DNA of 64,000 nucleotides from Crocinitomicaceae bacterium (GCA_029254025.1 JAQWYK010000047.1:1-64000), one strand, 5' to 3'; shown: positions 7,761 to 17,796, numbered from the stretch's first letter. Notes: a model not told the origin generated them from the sequence alone. Numbers and translations: made by a program.

Positions 7761-9854
7761 ATGGATTTTTTCAATACTCCAATAGAATATTTAAAAGGCG
7801 TTGGTACTGAGCGAGGCGGCGTATTGAGAAAAGAAGCGGGAATTGCCACATTTTGGGATTTATTGAATTATTTTCCATTTCGCTATGTCGACCGTTCTAG
7901 CTATCATCAAGTGAAAGACTTGTCGTATGTGGAAGGATCAGTTCAGTTGAAAGGAAAAATTGTTTCCCTTTCAGAACTAGGAGCCGGAAGAGCTAAGCGA
8001 TTAAAGGCAATTTTTGAAGATGAAACGGGGAGCATTGAGCTGGTATGGTTTAAAGGGGCTAAGTGGATCAAAAACAGCTTACAAGTAGGAACTCTTTATC
8101 GGGTATATGGAAGTCCAAAGCGTTTTGGAACGGCTTGGTCGATTCCGCATCCTGAATTAACACTCTTCGCTAATGTTGCTCATGAGAAAGGTCTTCAACC
8201 GATTTATCCGAGTGGAGAAAAGCTGGCGGCGAAGGGGTTAACATCCAGAGGAATTGAAAAGTTAACATTTGAGTTGGTCCAACAATGTAAAGGTAAAATA
8301 GCTGAGATCTTGCCGAGCACATTGATCGAGCAATATGCATTAATGGGCCGAGAAGATGCTTATCAAGCGATTCACGTTCCCAGGCATCAACAAGAAACGA
8401 ACAAATCCCAGTTTCGCTTGAAGTTTGATGAACTTTTTTTCCTGCAATTGGAATTGTTGATTCGGAAACAGGTGGCTGCCTCAAAGGCAAAAGGGTACGA
8501 GTTTCCGCTGGTGGGTGATCCTTTTCAAACCTTTTATGATCAGTATATTCCATTTGAATTAACCCAAGCGCAAAAACGCGTGTTAAAAGAAATTCGAGCG
8601 GATTTGCGCACGGGTAAACACATGAATCGCTTGCTCCAAGGAGATGTAGGAAGCGGGAAAACACTTGTAGCCTTATTGACGATGTTATTTGCTGTTGGAA
8701 ATGGTTTTCAAGCCGCATTGATGGCTCCTACCGAGATTTTAGCGCAACAACATTTTGTGACGATCCAAGAATTGGTGGCTCCCATGAACCTCAAGGTAGC
8801 GATTCTCACCGGTTCCTCTAAAACAAAAGCGCGCAGAGAATTGCATGAGCAATTAGAAAATGGAGAGATAGACATCTTGATTGGAACCCATGCACTACTC
8901 GAACCCAAAGTGGTATTTAAAAATTTAGGCCTCGTCGTCATTGATGAGCAGCACCGATTTGGTGTAGCGCAGCGCGCACGTTTGTGGAAGAAGAATACAT
9001 CACCTCCGCATATTTTAGTAATGACAGCTACACCTATTCCACGTACCTTAGCGATGACCTTCTATGGCGACCTCGATGTCTCCGTGATTGACGAGCTGCC
9101 GCCTGGAAGAAAGCCCATTCAAACCATTCATTATTACGAGCAATCTCGACTGAAGGTATTTGCGTTTATAAAACAAGAAATTGCCTTAGCACGTCAAGTA
9201 TACATTGTTTATCCATTGATTTCTGAGTCAGAAACATTGGATTATCAAAACCTCATGGATGGCTATGAGGCAATTACGCGAAACTTCCCACGTCCTGAGT
9301 ATCAAGTAAGCATTGTACATGGTCAGATGAAGCCCGAAGCAAAGGACTATGAAATGCAATTGTTTGTCGAAGGGAAAACGCACATTATGGTGGCTACGAC
9401 AGTGATAGAGGTAGGGGTGAATGTTCCCAATGCTTCTGTTATGGTAATTGAGAGCGCGGAGCGTTTTGGATTATCTCAGTTGCACCAATTGCGCGGAAGA
9501 GTAGGAAGGGGCGCTGAGAAATCATATTGTATTTTAATGACCGGTGATAAGGTATCCAAGGAAGGGAAGAAACGCCTCGAAACAATGGTAAGCACGAATG
9601 ATGGGTTTAAAATTTCAGAAGTCGATTTGGAAATCAGAGGCCCAGGCGACATCATGGGAACGCAACAAAGTGGTTTGATTAATCTGAAATTAGCAGATCT
9701 CGCAAGAGATGGACAAATCGTGGGAATTGCGCGAGATGCAGCGCGTTCTATTTTGTTGGATGATCCCAATTTTGAAAAACCCGAGCACAGTTACCTCCGA
9801 GCAGAATTGAAGCGTTTGCTGAAATCCAAACCGAACTGGGGGAAGATTTCATAA
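7761..9854 (+). CDS. recG: ATP-dependent DNA helicase RecG
   Basis: A 697-residue branch-migration helicase that remodels stalled forks and Holliday junctions. It has an N-terminal wedge/OB domain (about 55-155), helicase domain 1 with Walker A GDVGSGKT (about 295-302) and DEQH box (DEQHRFGV), the TATPIPRT motif, and helicase domain 2 with the QLRGRVGRG motif. A TTG at 7749 opens the same frame, but the ATG at 7761 fits the family N-terminus (FFNTPIEYLKGVG). It follows the Kelch gene by 21 bp. Confidence 0.97.
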   Translation: MDFFNTPIEYLKGVGTERGGVLRKEAGIATFWDLLNYFPFRYVDRSSYHQVKDLSYVEGSVQLKGKIVSLSELGAGRAKRLKAIFEDETGSIELVWFKGAKWIKNSLQVGTLYRVYGSPKRFGTAWSIPHPELTLFANVAHEKGLQPIYPSGEKLAAKGLTSRGIEKLTFELVQQCKGKIAEILPSTLIEQYALMGREDAYQAIHVPRHQQETNKSQFRLKFDELFFLQLELLIRKQVAASKAKGYEFPLVGDPFQTFYDQYIPFELTQAQKRVLKEIRADLRTGKHMNRLLQGDVGSGKTLVALLTMLFAVGNGFQAALMAPTEILAQQHFVTIQELVAPMNLKVAILTGSSKTKARRELHEQLENGEIDILIGTHALLEPKVVFKNLGLVVIDEQHRFGVAQRARLWKKNTSPPHILVMTATPIPRTLAMTFYGDLDVSVIDELPPGRKPIQTIHYYEQSRLKVFAFIKQEIALARQVYIVYPLISESETLDYQNLMDGYEAITRNFPRPEYQVSIVHGQMKPEAKDYEMQLFVEGKTHIMVATTVIEVGVNVPNASVMVIESAERFGLSQLHQLRGRVGRGAEKSYCILMTGDKVSKEGKKRLETMVSTNDGFKISEVDLEIRGPGDIMGTQQSGLINLKLADLARDGQIVGIARDAARSILLDDPNFEKPEHSYLRAELKRLLKSKPNWGKIS

Positions 9855-9916
9855 TTCCCTAAATTACACAGAACTATTTTATTTTTTCTGCGTATTCTCT
9901 ACACAAAATGTTTATC

Positions 9917-10252
9917 ATGAAGAATTTAATTATTGTTTTCTTTTCCTGTTTAACATTCGGAGCCTATGCTCAGCTTTCTGGAGATATTGTGCGCGACGGT
10001 CGTCAACTTGTAAAAAGTGATAGTTATATGATGCAGGGAAGCCATATAGGTAAATTAGTATTTGACATAGCAGTGAACGCAGAGGGAGATATTACAGCCG
10101 TTAAATTTGTGCCAAGTAAATCGACAATTTCGAGCACTCCAGCGCGCATCAAAGCACAAAATTACATTGCTGATTGGAAATTTAAAAAGGGAACAACTTA
10201 TCCTAAGTTTCATCAAGGAACCATAGCTATTACGATGGTGCGTGAATTGTAG
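9917..10252 (+). CDS. Small exported protein with TonB C-terminal-like fold
   Basis: A 111-residue protein with a signal peptide (residues 1-18, ending AYAQ). The remaining 90 residues have the strand-helix-strand pattern of a TonB C-terminal domain: GKLVFDIAVNAEGDITAVKF, then a helix RIKAQNYIADWKF, then a final strand TIAITMVREL. Unlike a true TonB it has no membrane anchor or proline-rich linker, so it cannot be a complete energy transducer. The ATG at 9917 is preferred to the one at 9908 because it begins the signal peptide directly. It ends at a strong terminator. Confidence 0.6.
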   Translation: MKNLIIVFFSCLTFGAYAQLSGDIVRDGRQLVKSDSYMMQGSHIGKLVFDIAVNAEGDITAVKFVPSKSTISSTPARIKAQNYIADWKFKKGTTYPKFHQGTIAITMVREL

Positions 10253-10274
10253 AAATGTTAAATGATATAGTTTA

Positions 10275-10308
10275 AAAAAGGCTGTTTTCGAAAGAAAACA
10301 GCCTTTTT
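10275..10308. terminator. Bidirectional intrinsic terminator
   Basis: A 14-bp perfect stem (10275-10288 with 10295-10308) has a 6-nt loop, A-tract on the left and T-tract on the right. It lies between two convergent genes and can serve both. Confidence 0.92.
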
Positions 10309-10311
10309 GTA

Positions 10312-12078
10312 TTAATTGCGATAGATTTCCTCTACCTTGTCTTTATGGATTTCCATAATTATTTTTCGTTTCAGTTTGAGTGTTGGAGTTAATTCTCCAC
10401 CTTCTACAGACATTTCTTTAGGAAGTAACGCAATCTTTTTGATCTGCTCGTATCCTCCAAACTGTTTGTTGTATTCCTCCACTTCTTTCATCACGCGTTC
10501 AATGATTTGTGGGTTTTTACAGAGTCCTTCGTTACTATCGTCAGTTAGTTTGATCTCTTTTCGCTTCCCCCATTCACGCAAGAAGTCATAGCCAGGCACG
10601 ATCAAAGCAGCTGGGTGTTTCTCTCCTTCACCGATAACCATGATTTGTTCAATGAATCGGGACTCCTTAAATTTGTTTTCCATGACTTGAGGAATGATGT
10701 ATTTCCCTCCTGACGTCTTGAATATTTCTTTTTTTCGATCCGTAATTTTTAAGAACTTACCGTCTACCATTTCACCGATGTCGCCAGTATGGAACCATCC
10801 GTCGTCATCCAATACTTCTTTGGTTTTTTCAGGTTGCTTGTAGTAACCCATCATAACGTTTGGACCTTTAGCCAATATTTCACCATCTTCAGCGATTTTT
10901 ACTTCAACGCCCTCAATGACTCTTCCTACCGTACCGAATTTAACTCCGTTTTTCATACAGTTTACAGAAATTACAGGAGATGTTTCGGTAAGTCCATAAC
11001 CTTCTAGGATGGGAACGCCTGCCGCCATAAAGATACGCGCAAGACGGGGTTGAAGCGCTGCCGCTCCTGATGCAATTGCTTCCACGTTTCCTCCAAGTGC
11101 TTCCCTCCACTTCGAAAAGATCAATTTATTCGCGATTTTAAGTTTGAAATTGTACCAGGCTGATTTACCTTCCAATTCATACTCTTCTGCCAGGTCAACT
11201 GCCCAGAAAAACAATTTACGCTTCACACCAGTAAGCTCATCGCCTTTTGCCATAATCTTATCAAATACTTTTTCGATTAGACGTGGTACAGCCGTGAAGA
11301 TGTGTGGATGAACCTCACGAATATTGTCTCCAATGGTTTCTAAGCTTTCAGCAAAGTAAATCGAGCATCCAATCTTCATATATAAATAGTGCAACATGCG
11401 CTCGTATACGTGACACACTGGAAGGAATGTCAAACAACTTGAATGTTGATCGGCTGGAATTCTAGGTTCACATGAAATCACGTTCGACAAAAGGTTGTTA
11501 TGCGAAAGCATAACTCCTTTGGGATTCCCGGTAGTACCCGATGTGTAAATCATCGTTGCGAGTGCTTCATTCTTAATTCCATTTTTACGCTCTTCGACGT
11601 CCTCTTGATTTATTGTATCAGCATCTTTAATTATTTCGAACCAATGTGGTACCCCGTCTACTTCATCAAAACAGTACAAATTCTTTAAAGAAGCTACTTC
11701 TCCTTCAATAGATTTGATGGTGTGATAAAGTTCGTGTGTTCCGGTACAACAAAGTTTTAATTCGGCATCATTGAAGATGTAGAGGTAATCTTTTTGTGAA
11801 ATATTTGGGTAAATCGGAACACCAATAGCGCCTACTTGTTGAATGGCAATATCCATAATATTCCATTCAACGCGGTTAGAGGAAACTAAACCTACTTTGT
11901 CACCCGGTTGTATACCTAATGCAATTAAACCACGTGAATATTTGTTGGCTGTTTCAATAAAAGTTTTAGTACTCATGGATTGCCATTCTCCGTCGATTTT
12001 AGTCGAGAACATAATCTCTTGAGGGTATTTATCTAATTGGTAGTATGGTATGTCAAATAATCGTGTCGGTGTATTCAT
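10312..12078 (-). CDS. AMP-forming long-chain fatty acid-CoA ligase
   Basis: A 588-residue member of the ANL superfamily that activates fatty acids to acyl-CoA through an acyl-adenylate. The P-loop motif YTSGTTGNPKGVMLSH lies at about 173-188, the GYGLTETSP motif at about 365, and the WFHTGDIGE and ITDRKKEIFKTSGGKYI motifs in the C-terminal part. The size and the long insertion around 265-330 fit the AMP-dependent synthetase subgroup related to FadD15-type ligases. The start has a purine-rich leader. It follows the M1 peptidase gene by 160 bp on the same strand and stops at the shared terminator. Confidence 0.9.
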   Translation of the reverse strand: MNTPTRLFDIPYYQLDKYPQEIMFSTKIDGEWQSMSTKTFIETANKYSRGLIALGIQPGDKVGLVSSNRVEWNIMDIAIQQVGAIGVPIYPNISQKDYLYIFNDAELKLCCTGTHELYHTIKSIEGEVASLKNLYCFDEVDGVPHWFEIIKDADTINQEDVEERKNGIKNEALATMIYTSGTTGNPKGVMLSHNNLLSNVISCEPRIPADQHSSCLTFLPVCHVYERMLHYLYMKIGCSIYFAESLETIGDNIREVHPHIFTAVPRLIEKVFDKIMAKGDELTGVKRKLFFWAVDLAEEYELEGKSAWYNFKLKIANKLIFSKWREALGGNVEAIASGAAALQPRLARIFMAAGVPILEGYGLTETSPVISVNCMKNGVKFGTVGRVIEGVEVKIAEDGEILAKGPNVMMGYYKQPEKTKEVLDDDGWFHTGDIGEMVDGKFLKITDRKKEIFKTSGGKYIIPQVMENKFKESRFIEQIMVIGEGEKHPAALIVPGYDFLREWGKRKEIKLTDDSNEGLCKNPQIIERVMKEVEEYNKQFGGYEQIKKIALLPKEMSVEGGELTPTLKLKRKIIMEIHKDKVEEIYRN

Positions 12079-12238
12079 AATGTCTTTCTTTTTTTAACAT
12101 TATAAACATACAAATTAATTGTGATTTTTTAATTGTTCACCGGAAAAAGTTTCAACTCGGTCTAGAATGGATTAATTCAATTGAACGAGGATTTCGGAAT
12201 TTCCACTTTTGTAAATAAATGGCTTTGTTCAGAACGAC

Positions 12239-14116
12239 CTATTGCTGGTAGCCCAGAATTTCATCGATAGTACCCCAAGACACAGCATGGTAATTGTTTC
12301 TCGCCTCTTTATACACATTCAAAGCCCACGATTTATTGTCTTCCATTTTCACTAAAGCCGAATAGATAGGTGCTAAGAATTTGCGACGTCCAACCTTTTT
12401 TAAGAATGCTTCCATGTCTTCTCGAATATCCAGGTAACCAGAGTGTATTCCTAATACAAACCACTCTGACATAATTTCAGCATTCCCAGATCCTTTGAGG
12501 TTCAATTGGTCATCTATTGCCCGCATTTTTTTGGGGTCTAATTGTCCCTCGAAATTACGGATAAACGCCAACCATTCTTGAGTAATATGATTTTCTCGTT
12601 TTAAATCGTTGGGTATTGGAGTACCATTTTCTTTGAGTTGTTTCGCGTGTAGTTGAATTGCTTCGAAACGAGGAGAGGAAATGGAAATGTGATTTTCTGG
12701 AACTCCTTCTTCGTAAATCCATTCAGCGGTATTGAATTCAATGTTGAACTTATTTAATAAGTTTTTATCAAGGTACGTGATAAAATCTTCCGTAGTTAAT
12801 GTTTGAAATTTATACGTGTCAAAATAACTTTTTAAGAAAGTATCGAAATTTTCTCGACCCACAGCAGCTTCAAGCGTTTTAAGAAAAAAGGCTCCTTTTA
12901 CATAGGCAATATCCGTCATACCATCATCTGGGTTGCGATCATCCAAGTCTAATTTGAGGTGAGTATCATGTGCTTGCCCATTGTTGATCATTTCCGATGT
13001 TGTTGCTTGAAGTTCTTGCCATTCAATCACAGCCAGCATATCAGCCACTTCTTTTCCATAGAGTTCTTCCATGATGCGATTTTCAAAATAAACAGTAAAC
13101 CCTTCGTTTAACCAGAAGTCATTCCAAGTCGCATTGGTCACTAAGTTTCCAGACCATGAATGTGCTAACTCATGCGCTATGACAGAGACTAAACTGCGAT
13201 CACCAGTAATTAAGGTGGGTGTAGCAAAAGTTAATCGTGGATTTTCCATTCCTCCAAAAGGGAAGCTATAAGGAAGTACAATCACATCATACGTTTCCCA
13301 TAAATAGTCACCGTATAGCTCTTCGGCAGCATCCACCATTTTTTGTAAATCGGTGAACTCATAAGCTACTTCTTCTAGTAACGCCGGTTCACTGTAAATT
13401 CCCGTATTTTCTCCAATCTTTTGATATGCGATATCCCCAACAGCCATAGCAATCAAATAACAAGGAATGGGTTGATCCATCGTAAATGAATAGCTGCCAG
13501 CATCATTTTTTTCCGTAGGATTTTTAGCACTCATGAGAGCCAGTAATCCCAGAGGTACTTTCACATCTGCTGAGTAAGTAATTCTATTACTTGGGATATC
13601 CTGTACGGGTATCCACGTTCTTGTCAAAATAGCCTGACCTTGTGTGTAAAGAAATGGATGTTCTTTGCTCATGGTTAATTCCGGCGCTAACCAATCTAGA
13701 GCACTCGAGGCATCAGTGGTTGAATAATAAATATTAACGACAGTTGTAGTGGGTTCAATATCAACGATCAATGGAGCTCCTAGAGTAGGTAACTCCTCCC
13801 CGATTGTGTACGTTGTTTCCGTTTCGTCCTCACCAATGGTAACTTTTTCAATGGATAATCCATACATATCAAAGATGACACGATTAACTCCTGTATTGTT
13901 CATCGTATGGCGGACAACACCTGTTAATTCCTTTTTATCAAAATCAACAGCTATGTCGAGGTGCAAATGCGTAGTATTGATTTCATTTACATTAGAATAG
14001 CTATGGTTTTTTACTGCTATTAACTCGGATGATGAAAACACCCTATTTTTTTTAACCTCTGATTTACAACTAATTACAATTAAAAGGGTGAGGATGAAAA
14101 TGAATAATCTAAACAT
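12239..14116 (-). CDS. M1 family metalloaminopeptidase lipoprotein (LTA4 hydrolase-like)
   Basis: A 625-residue zinc aminopeptidase. A signal peptide with lipobox (VISC, Cys 17) anchors it to a membrane. The substrate-binding GGMEN lies at 288-292, the zinc motif HELAH at 315-319, and the third ligand Glu at 338. The C-terminal helical domain (about 480-620) resembles that of leukotriene A4 hydrolase, as does the order of domains. It should trim peptides in the periplasm. A POT peptide transporter is encoded divergently next door, which would fit peptide scavenging, though co-regulation is only inferred. Confidence 0.93.
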   Translation of the reverse strand: MFRLFIFILTLLIVISCKSEVKKNRVFSSSELIAVKNHSYSNVNEINTTHLHLDIAVDFDKKELTGVVRHTMNNTGVNRVIFDMYGLSIEKVTIGEDETETTYTIGEELPTLGAPLIVDIEPTTTVVNIYYSTTDASSALDWLAPELTMSKEHPFLYTQGQAILTRTWIPVQDIPSNRITYSADVKVPLGLLALMSAKNPTEKNDAGSYSFTMDQPIPCYLIAMAVGDIAYQKIGENTGIYSEPALLEEVAYEFTDLQKMVDAAEELYGDYLWETYDVIVLPYSFPFGGMENPRLTFATPTLITGDRSLVSVIAHELAHSWSGNLVTNATWNDFWLNEGFTVYFENRIMEELYGKEVADMLAVIEWQELQATTSEMINNGQAHDTHLKLDLDDRNPDDGMTDIAYVKGAFFLKTLEAAVGRENFDTFLKSYFDTYKFQTLTTEDFITYLDKNLLNKFNIEFNTAEWIYEEGVPENHISISSPRFEAIQLHAKQLKENGTPIPNDLKRENHITQEWLAFIRNFEGQLDPKKMRAIDDQLNLKGSGNAEIMSEWFVLGIHSGYLDIREDMEAFLKKVGRRKFLAPIYSALVKMEDNKSWALNVYKEARNNYHAVSWGTIDEILGYQQ

Positions 14117-14137
14117 ATTATTGATTCATTGGTGCCG

Positions 14138-14167
14138 TAAAACTATAATTTTCATTTTGTTATCCAA
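14138..14167 (-). promoter_or_regulatory. Promoter of the M1 peptidase gene (TTG-N19-TAGTTTTA)
   Basis: On the minus strand, TTG (14165-14167) is followed after 19 bp by TAGTTTTA (14138-14145), one base from TAnnTTTG. The ATG at 14116 follows after about 21 nt. Confidence 0.55.
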
Positions 14168-14310
14168 TGAGAAAATTTCTAAATGCTCAGAGATACTAGC
14201 TAAGCCCATAAAAATGAGTTTATTAGTAAGAGTGACTTAAAATCTAATTTTCATTTTTTGTCGCACTTGAAGAATTTTAACTATTTTCACGCACCAATCA
14301 ACAGAATATT

Positions 14311-16113
14311 ATGAAAGCAGAAAATAGTGTAAAGAAAGGTCATCCAAAAGGGCTGTATTTATTATTTACAGTCGAAATGTGGGAACGTTTCAGTTATTAC
14401 GGAATGCGTGCAATTTTCATTTTGTTTTTGACAAAAGCACTTTTAATTGATGCCAAAGAGGCAGGTTCAATCTTTGGAATCTATACCTCGCTGGTCTATG
14501 CAACCCCATTACTTGGAGGATTTATCGCAGATAGATATTGGGGAAATCGCAGGTCGATTTTGGTTGGTGGAATCTTAATGGCCGTTGCTCAATTCATGAT
14601 GTATTTTAGTGCCTCCTTGTATGCCACGCCTGATACAGCAATTCCAATCATGTATGTCGCATTAGGATTCTTAATTTTTGGAAATGGTTTTTTTAAACCA
14701 AACATCTCATCTATGGTAGGTTCTCTCTACCCTCAAGGAGATTCTCGTATTGACTCAGCGTACACAATTTTTTACATGGGTATTAACGCAGGTGCTTTGG
14801 TTGCACCGCTTGTAGCAGGTGGTTTAGGAGATACTGGTGCAGCAGCAGATTTTAAATATGGTTTTCTCGCGGCAGGTATAGGAATGGTTGTGGGGACAAT
14901 CATTATGTTAGCTTTTCAGAAAAAGTACATTGTTACTCCTGAGGGGGAGCCAATTGGTATGCGTCCAAAATATTACAATAAAACTGAATCGGAAATAGAT
15001 GCAGCAACGGGCGAAAATACTAGTGGGAAGGCTGCATTGACAAAAGTTGAAAAGGACAAAATATTAGCGATTTTCATTATTACAGCTTTCGTAATTGCAT
15101 TCTGGGCGGCGTTTGAACAAGCAGGAGCGTCACTGACGATTTTTGCGGATCAAAACACTGATCGTGATATCTTTGGTTGGACAATGCCAGCCTCTTTCTT
15201 TCAGTCAATAAACCCTATTTTTATTGTTCTTTTCGCGCCAATATTCAGTATCCTTTGGACTACATTAGCGAAAAGAAATCGCGAACCAAGTTCCCCCATG
15301 AAAATGGTTTGGGGTCTTGCTGTACTGGCTTTAGGTTATGTGTTAATTGCTTTTTCAGTGAAAGGTGTAGGAATGGAGGAAAAAATCTCTATGTTCTTTT
15401 TAGTAGGTATGTACTTCTTACACACGTGCGGGGAGCTCGCTATTTCTCCTGTAGGATTGAGTGTTGTAAATAAGTTGTCTCCTAAGCGTTTCGCATCTAT
15501 GATGATGGCTGTATTCTTCTTATCATCAGTGGTTGGTAACTTTGCTGCTGGTTTGTTTTCTGGTTTAATTCCGCAGCCATCTGTAAAAGAAGTTTGTGTG
15601 GATCAAAATTCAGGATACTCGGATGGTGAGGTAATTGAGCTAACAAGTTCATTGATGAACAGAAGTGAAAACCCACTTGAGCCTGCGGTATTAAAGGCAT
15701 ATGAAGAAGTATTGAAGGAAGACGGTAAAACGTTCAACCGTGATAACATAGAAAGAATTGATTCTATGTATGTCGGAGAATCTAAATTGGTGGATGGTCA
15801 AGTGAATGCAGAAACACGTATTGTTTTTGGGTCATTTGGTGAGATTGATGGTAGAATAGAAGGAGCTGAACTTAACCGTGATTTAGCCGCTCAATATCGC
15901 GAGGATAAAAACTTTATTGTTCGCGACATAATGGTGAATGATGTACATGCTGCCTCATTCGTTTTTGAAAACACAAAAAATAATCTATTCGGAATTGAAA
16001 TCAGTACGCTGTATGCGTTTTTCATCATCTTTATTGTGATGTCTGGATTCACTAGTGTACTCTTATTAGTGTTACACAAACGAGTAGAGAAATTAATGCA
16101 CGGAATACGCTAA
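14311..16113 (+). CDS. POT family proton-coupled oligopeptide transporter
   Basis: A 600-residue inner-membrane symporter of the MFS/PTR2 family that takes up di- and tripeptides with protons. The signature EMWERFSYYGMRA is at about 22-34. Many membrane helices follow, including GNGFFKPNISSMVG and the INAGAL segment. About 135 residues (roughly 420-555), charged and soluble, are inserted between the last two helices; most E. coli-type POT proteins lack this loop. The gene is monocistronic, with its own terminator, and is divergent from a peptidase. Confidence 0.94.
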   Translation: MKAENSVKKGHPKGLYLLFTVEMWERFSYYGMRAIFILFLTKALLIDAKEAGSIFGIYTSLVYATPLLGGFIADRYWGNRRSILVGGILMAVAQFMMYFSASLYATPDTAIPIMYVALGFLIFGNGFFKPNISSMVGSLYPQGDSRIDSAYTIFYMGINAGALVAPLVAGGLGDTGAAADFKYGFLAAGIGMVVGTIIMLAFQKKYIVTPEGEPIGMRPKYYNKTESEIDAATGENTSGKAALTKVEKDKILAIFIITAFVIAFWAAFEQAGASLTIFADQNTDRDIFGWTMPASFFQSINPIFIVLFAPIFSILWTTLAKRNREPSSPMKMVWGLAVLALGYVLIAFSVKGVGMEEKISMFFLVGMYFLHTCGELAISPVGLSVVNKLSPKRFASMMMAVFFLSSVVGNFAAGLFSGLIPQPSVKEVCVDQNSGYSDGEVIELTSSLMNRSENPLEPAVLKAYEEVLKEDGKTFNRDNIERIDSMYVGESKLVDGQVNAETRIVFGSFGEIDGRIEGAELNRDLAAQYREDKNFIVRDIMVNDVHAASFVFENTKNNLFGIEISTLYAFFIIFIVMSGFTSVLLLVLHKRVEKLMHGIR

Positions 16114-16131
16114 TATTTATTACTTGTATTA

Positions 16132-16163
16132 AAAGGCTTCAAGCATATCTTGAAGCCTTTTTT
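16132..16163 (+). terminator. Intrinsic terminator after the POT gene
   Basis: A 12-bp perfect stem (16132-16143 with 16149-16160), 5-nt loop and a run of six T. It lies just before the S4 gene and separates the two. Confidence 0.9.
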
Positions 16164-16171
16164 AGTTTAGA

Positions 16172-16390
16172 ATGATGGAAGAAATTCAATTTGAGATTAC
16201 AGAGGAATACATTGAGCTGATTAAATTATTAAAGGTGTTAACCCTTGCACAAACAGGTGGTCACGCTAAGCTAATTGTGGAAAATGGAGAAGTTATCCGT
16301 AACGGCGAACACGAGTTCCGAAAACGAGCAAAACTAGTGAAAGGTGATATTCTTAATATTGCCGATCAAATACGAGTAGAAATCATTTAA
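16172..16390 (+). CDS. Small S4-domain RNA-binding protein (YbcJ-like)
   Basis: A 72-residue protein that is almost entirely one S4 domain: an N-terminal helix (EYIELIKLLKVLTLAQTGGHAKLIVENGEV) followed by the basic turn RKRAKLVKGDIL typical of YbcJ/YaaA-type proteins. It should bind structured RNA; its target is not known. Two ATGs, at 16172 and 16175, are possible. It starts 9 bp after the POT terminator, so its own promoter must overlap that region. Confidence 0.82.
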   Translation: MMEEIQFEITEEYIELIKLLKVLTLAQTGGHAKLIVENGEVIRNGEHEFRKRAKLVKGDILNIADQIRVEII

Positions 16391-16436
16391 GAGTTTTTGG
16401 TTATTCAGAGAAAAAACTGTTGCTTGATCATAACGT

Positions 16437-16952
16437 TTACCAATGATACGACCCCTTCGTAAACCATTTTCCCTGTAAGCGCATGGTCTGCTCGATCACA
16501 TCGCGCACACAAAATTCTCCTCCGTTGTATGGTGAGTGGTAGTCCACGATTTCTTTAATTTCTACAGCTGCATCTTGTGGACAGGTGCTCACGCCCACGG
16601 TATTTAAAACTGGGTAATCAGGAATGTCATCGCCCATGTAGAGCGCTTCCTCATCAGTGAAGTCGTATTTCAATTTTAGGGATTCGTAAACCTCCAGTTT
16701 GTTGGATGATTTTAAGCAAACTTCTGTTGCGCCTAATCCAAGTAAACGTGTTTTGACTTCCTCCGAGCTTCCTCCAGTGATGATCAATATGCGATATCCT
16801 TCCTTGGCCGCATGCTGTATAGCGTACCCATCTCTCGAATTGAGCACGCGCACGATTTCGTTTTTGAAAAGAATTACTTCTCCATTGGTTAACACTCCAT
16901 CGACGTCAAAAATGAAGGTGTTCACCTTGCGCATTTTAATTTTATAATTCAT
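16437..16952 (-). CDS. KdsC-like HAD phosphatase (KDO-8-phosphate phosphatase family)
   Basis: A 171-residue HAD-superfamily phosphatase without a cap domain. The catalytic box FDVDGVLTNG lies at about 12-21, then the ITGG loop, the conserved Lys (LKSSNK) and the Mg-binding GDDIPD. This fits KdsC, which removes phosphate from KDO-8-P in lipopolysaccharide core synthesis. The longer frame from 17021 runs 79 bp into the upstream gene. The ATG at 16952 overlaps it by only 11 bp and begins just before the catalytic strand, so it is chosen. Overlap with the DUF2520 gene implies translational coupling. Confidence 0.87.
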   Translation of the reverse strand: MNYKIKMRKVNTFIFDVDGVLTNGEVILFKNEIVRVLNSRDGYAIQHAAKEGYRILIITGGSSEEVKTRLLGLGATEVCLKSSNKLEVYESLKLKYDFTDEEALYMGDDIPDYPVLNTVGVSTCPQDAAVEIKEIVDYHSPYNGGEFCVRDVIEQTMRLQGKWFTKGSYHW

Positions 16953-17718
16953 CCTGGTTTTTTTCTTTCGTGTTTTGTATAGAACGTGTAAGAACGGCAT
17001 ACACTTCTTTTTCTGAACCACTCAAACTTGCTAAATGTTTTGCAATGATTTCGTGGTCATTGCGAATGGCTGGTCCTGTTTGTATGAGAGAAGGGGAAAT
17101 AAATCCCGCTTTTCGAATCGTTTCGCGAATCAACGGTTTGAGATAGTCAAAACTAAGCTGATGCTCTTGTAAATACTTTTCCGATAGGTGGAAAAGATGG
17201 TTTACAAAATTGTTACTCATGACAGCAGCTAAATGCAGATGGTAACGGTCCATAGAGGAGGCCTTGTGTACGATGTTGGAAATAATTCTTGCCAAGGTCA
17301 ATAATTCCTTTTCGAACTCCGCATCATTCGATTCGATAAAAAAAGGAATTTCTCTTGCGTCTAATTCAACACCTTTTGAAAATGTTTGTAAAGGATAAAA
17401 CACACCGAGGACCCTGTCTTTAGGTAATGACCGTAAATCGGTACTGCCAGATGTATAGGCAATTCGAACACCATTGGGTACGCGATCTATTATTTCAGGA
17501 ATCGCTTGGTCAGAAACACATAGCAGTACCAGTGTGTCTAGCGTAAGTGCAGAAAGTTCTTGGTTAGTGGGAACGTTGAGTTCCTTTTCAAAGGCGAGTA
17601 ACGTAGGTTTATTTCGACCAAAAACGCTCGGTATAATACCTTCTTCAATAAAAAAATGCGTCAAATGAAACGCGACATTTCCCGTTCCAACAATGGCTAT
17701 TTTTGGTATTTCCTTCAT
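16942..17718 (-). CDS. DUF2520 Rossmann-fold protein (predicted NAD(P)-binding oxidoreductase-like)
   Basis: A 258-residue protein with an N-terminal Rossmann fold (IAIVGTGNVAFHL, residues 7-19). A helical C-terminal domain (about 140-250) includes HLAAVMSNNFVNHL, a hallmark of the DUF2520 group. Related proteins resemble ketopantoate or pyrroline-5-carboxylate reductases, but the substrate is not known. It is first in a two-gene unit with the KdsC-like gene (11-bp overlap) and divergent from ccsBA. Confidence 0.87.
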   Translation of the reverse strand: MKEIPKIAIVGTGNVAFHLTHFFIEEGIIPSVFGRNKPTLLAFEKELNVPTNQELSALTLDTLVLLCVSDQAIPEIIDRVPNGVRIAYTSGSTDLRSLPKDRVLGVFYPLQTFSKGVELDAREIPFFIESNDAEFEKELLTLARIISNIVHKASSMDRYHLHLAAVMSNNFVNHLFHLSEKYLQEHQLSFDYLKPLIRETIRKAGFISPSLIQTGPAIRNDHEIIAKHLASLSGSEKEVYAVLTRSIQNTKEKNQDEL

Positions 17719-17796
17719 GGCGATGTAAATGTACTATTGTTGACTTTATTCTCCTAAAAAAATGATGAAATCCGCAGAGCCCCCTTCTATTTTGTG

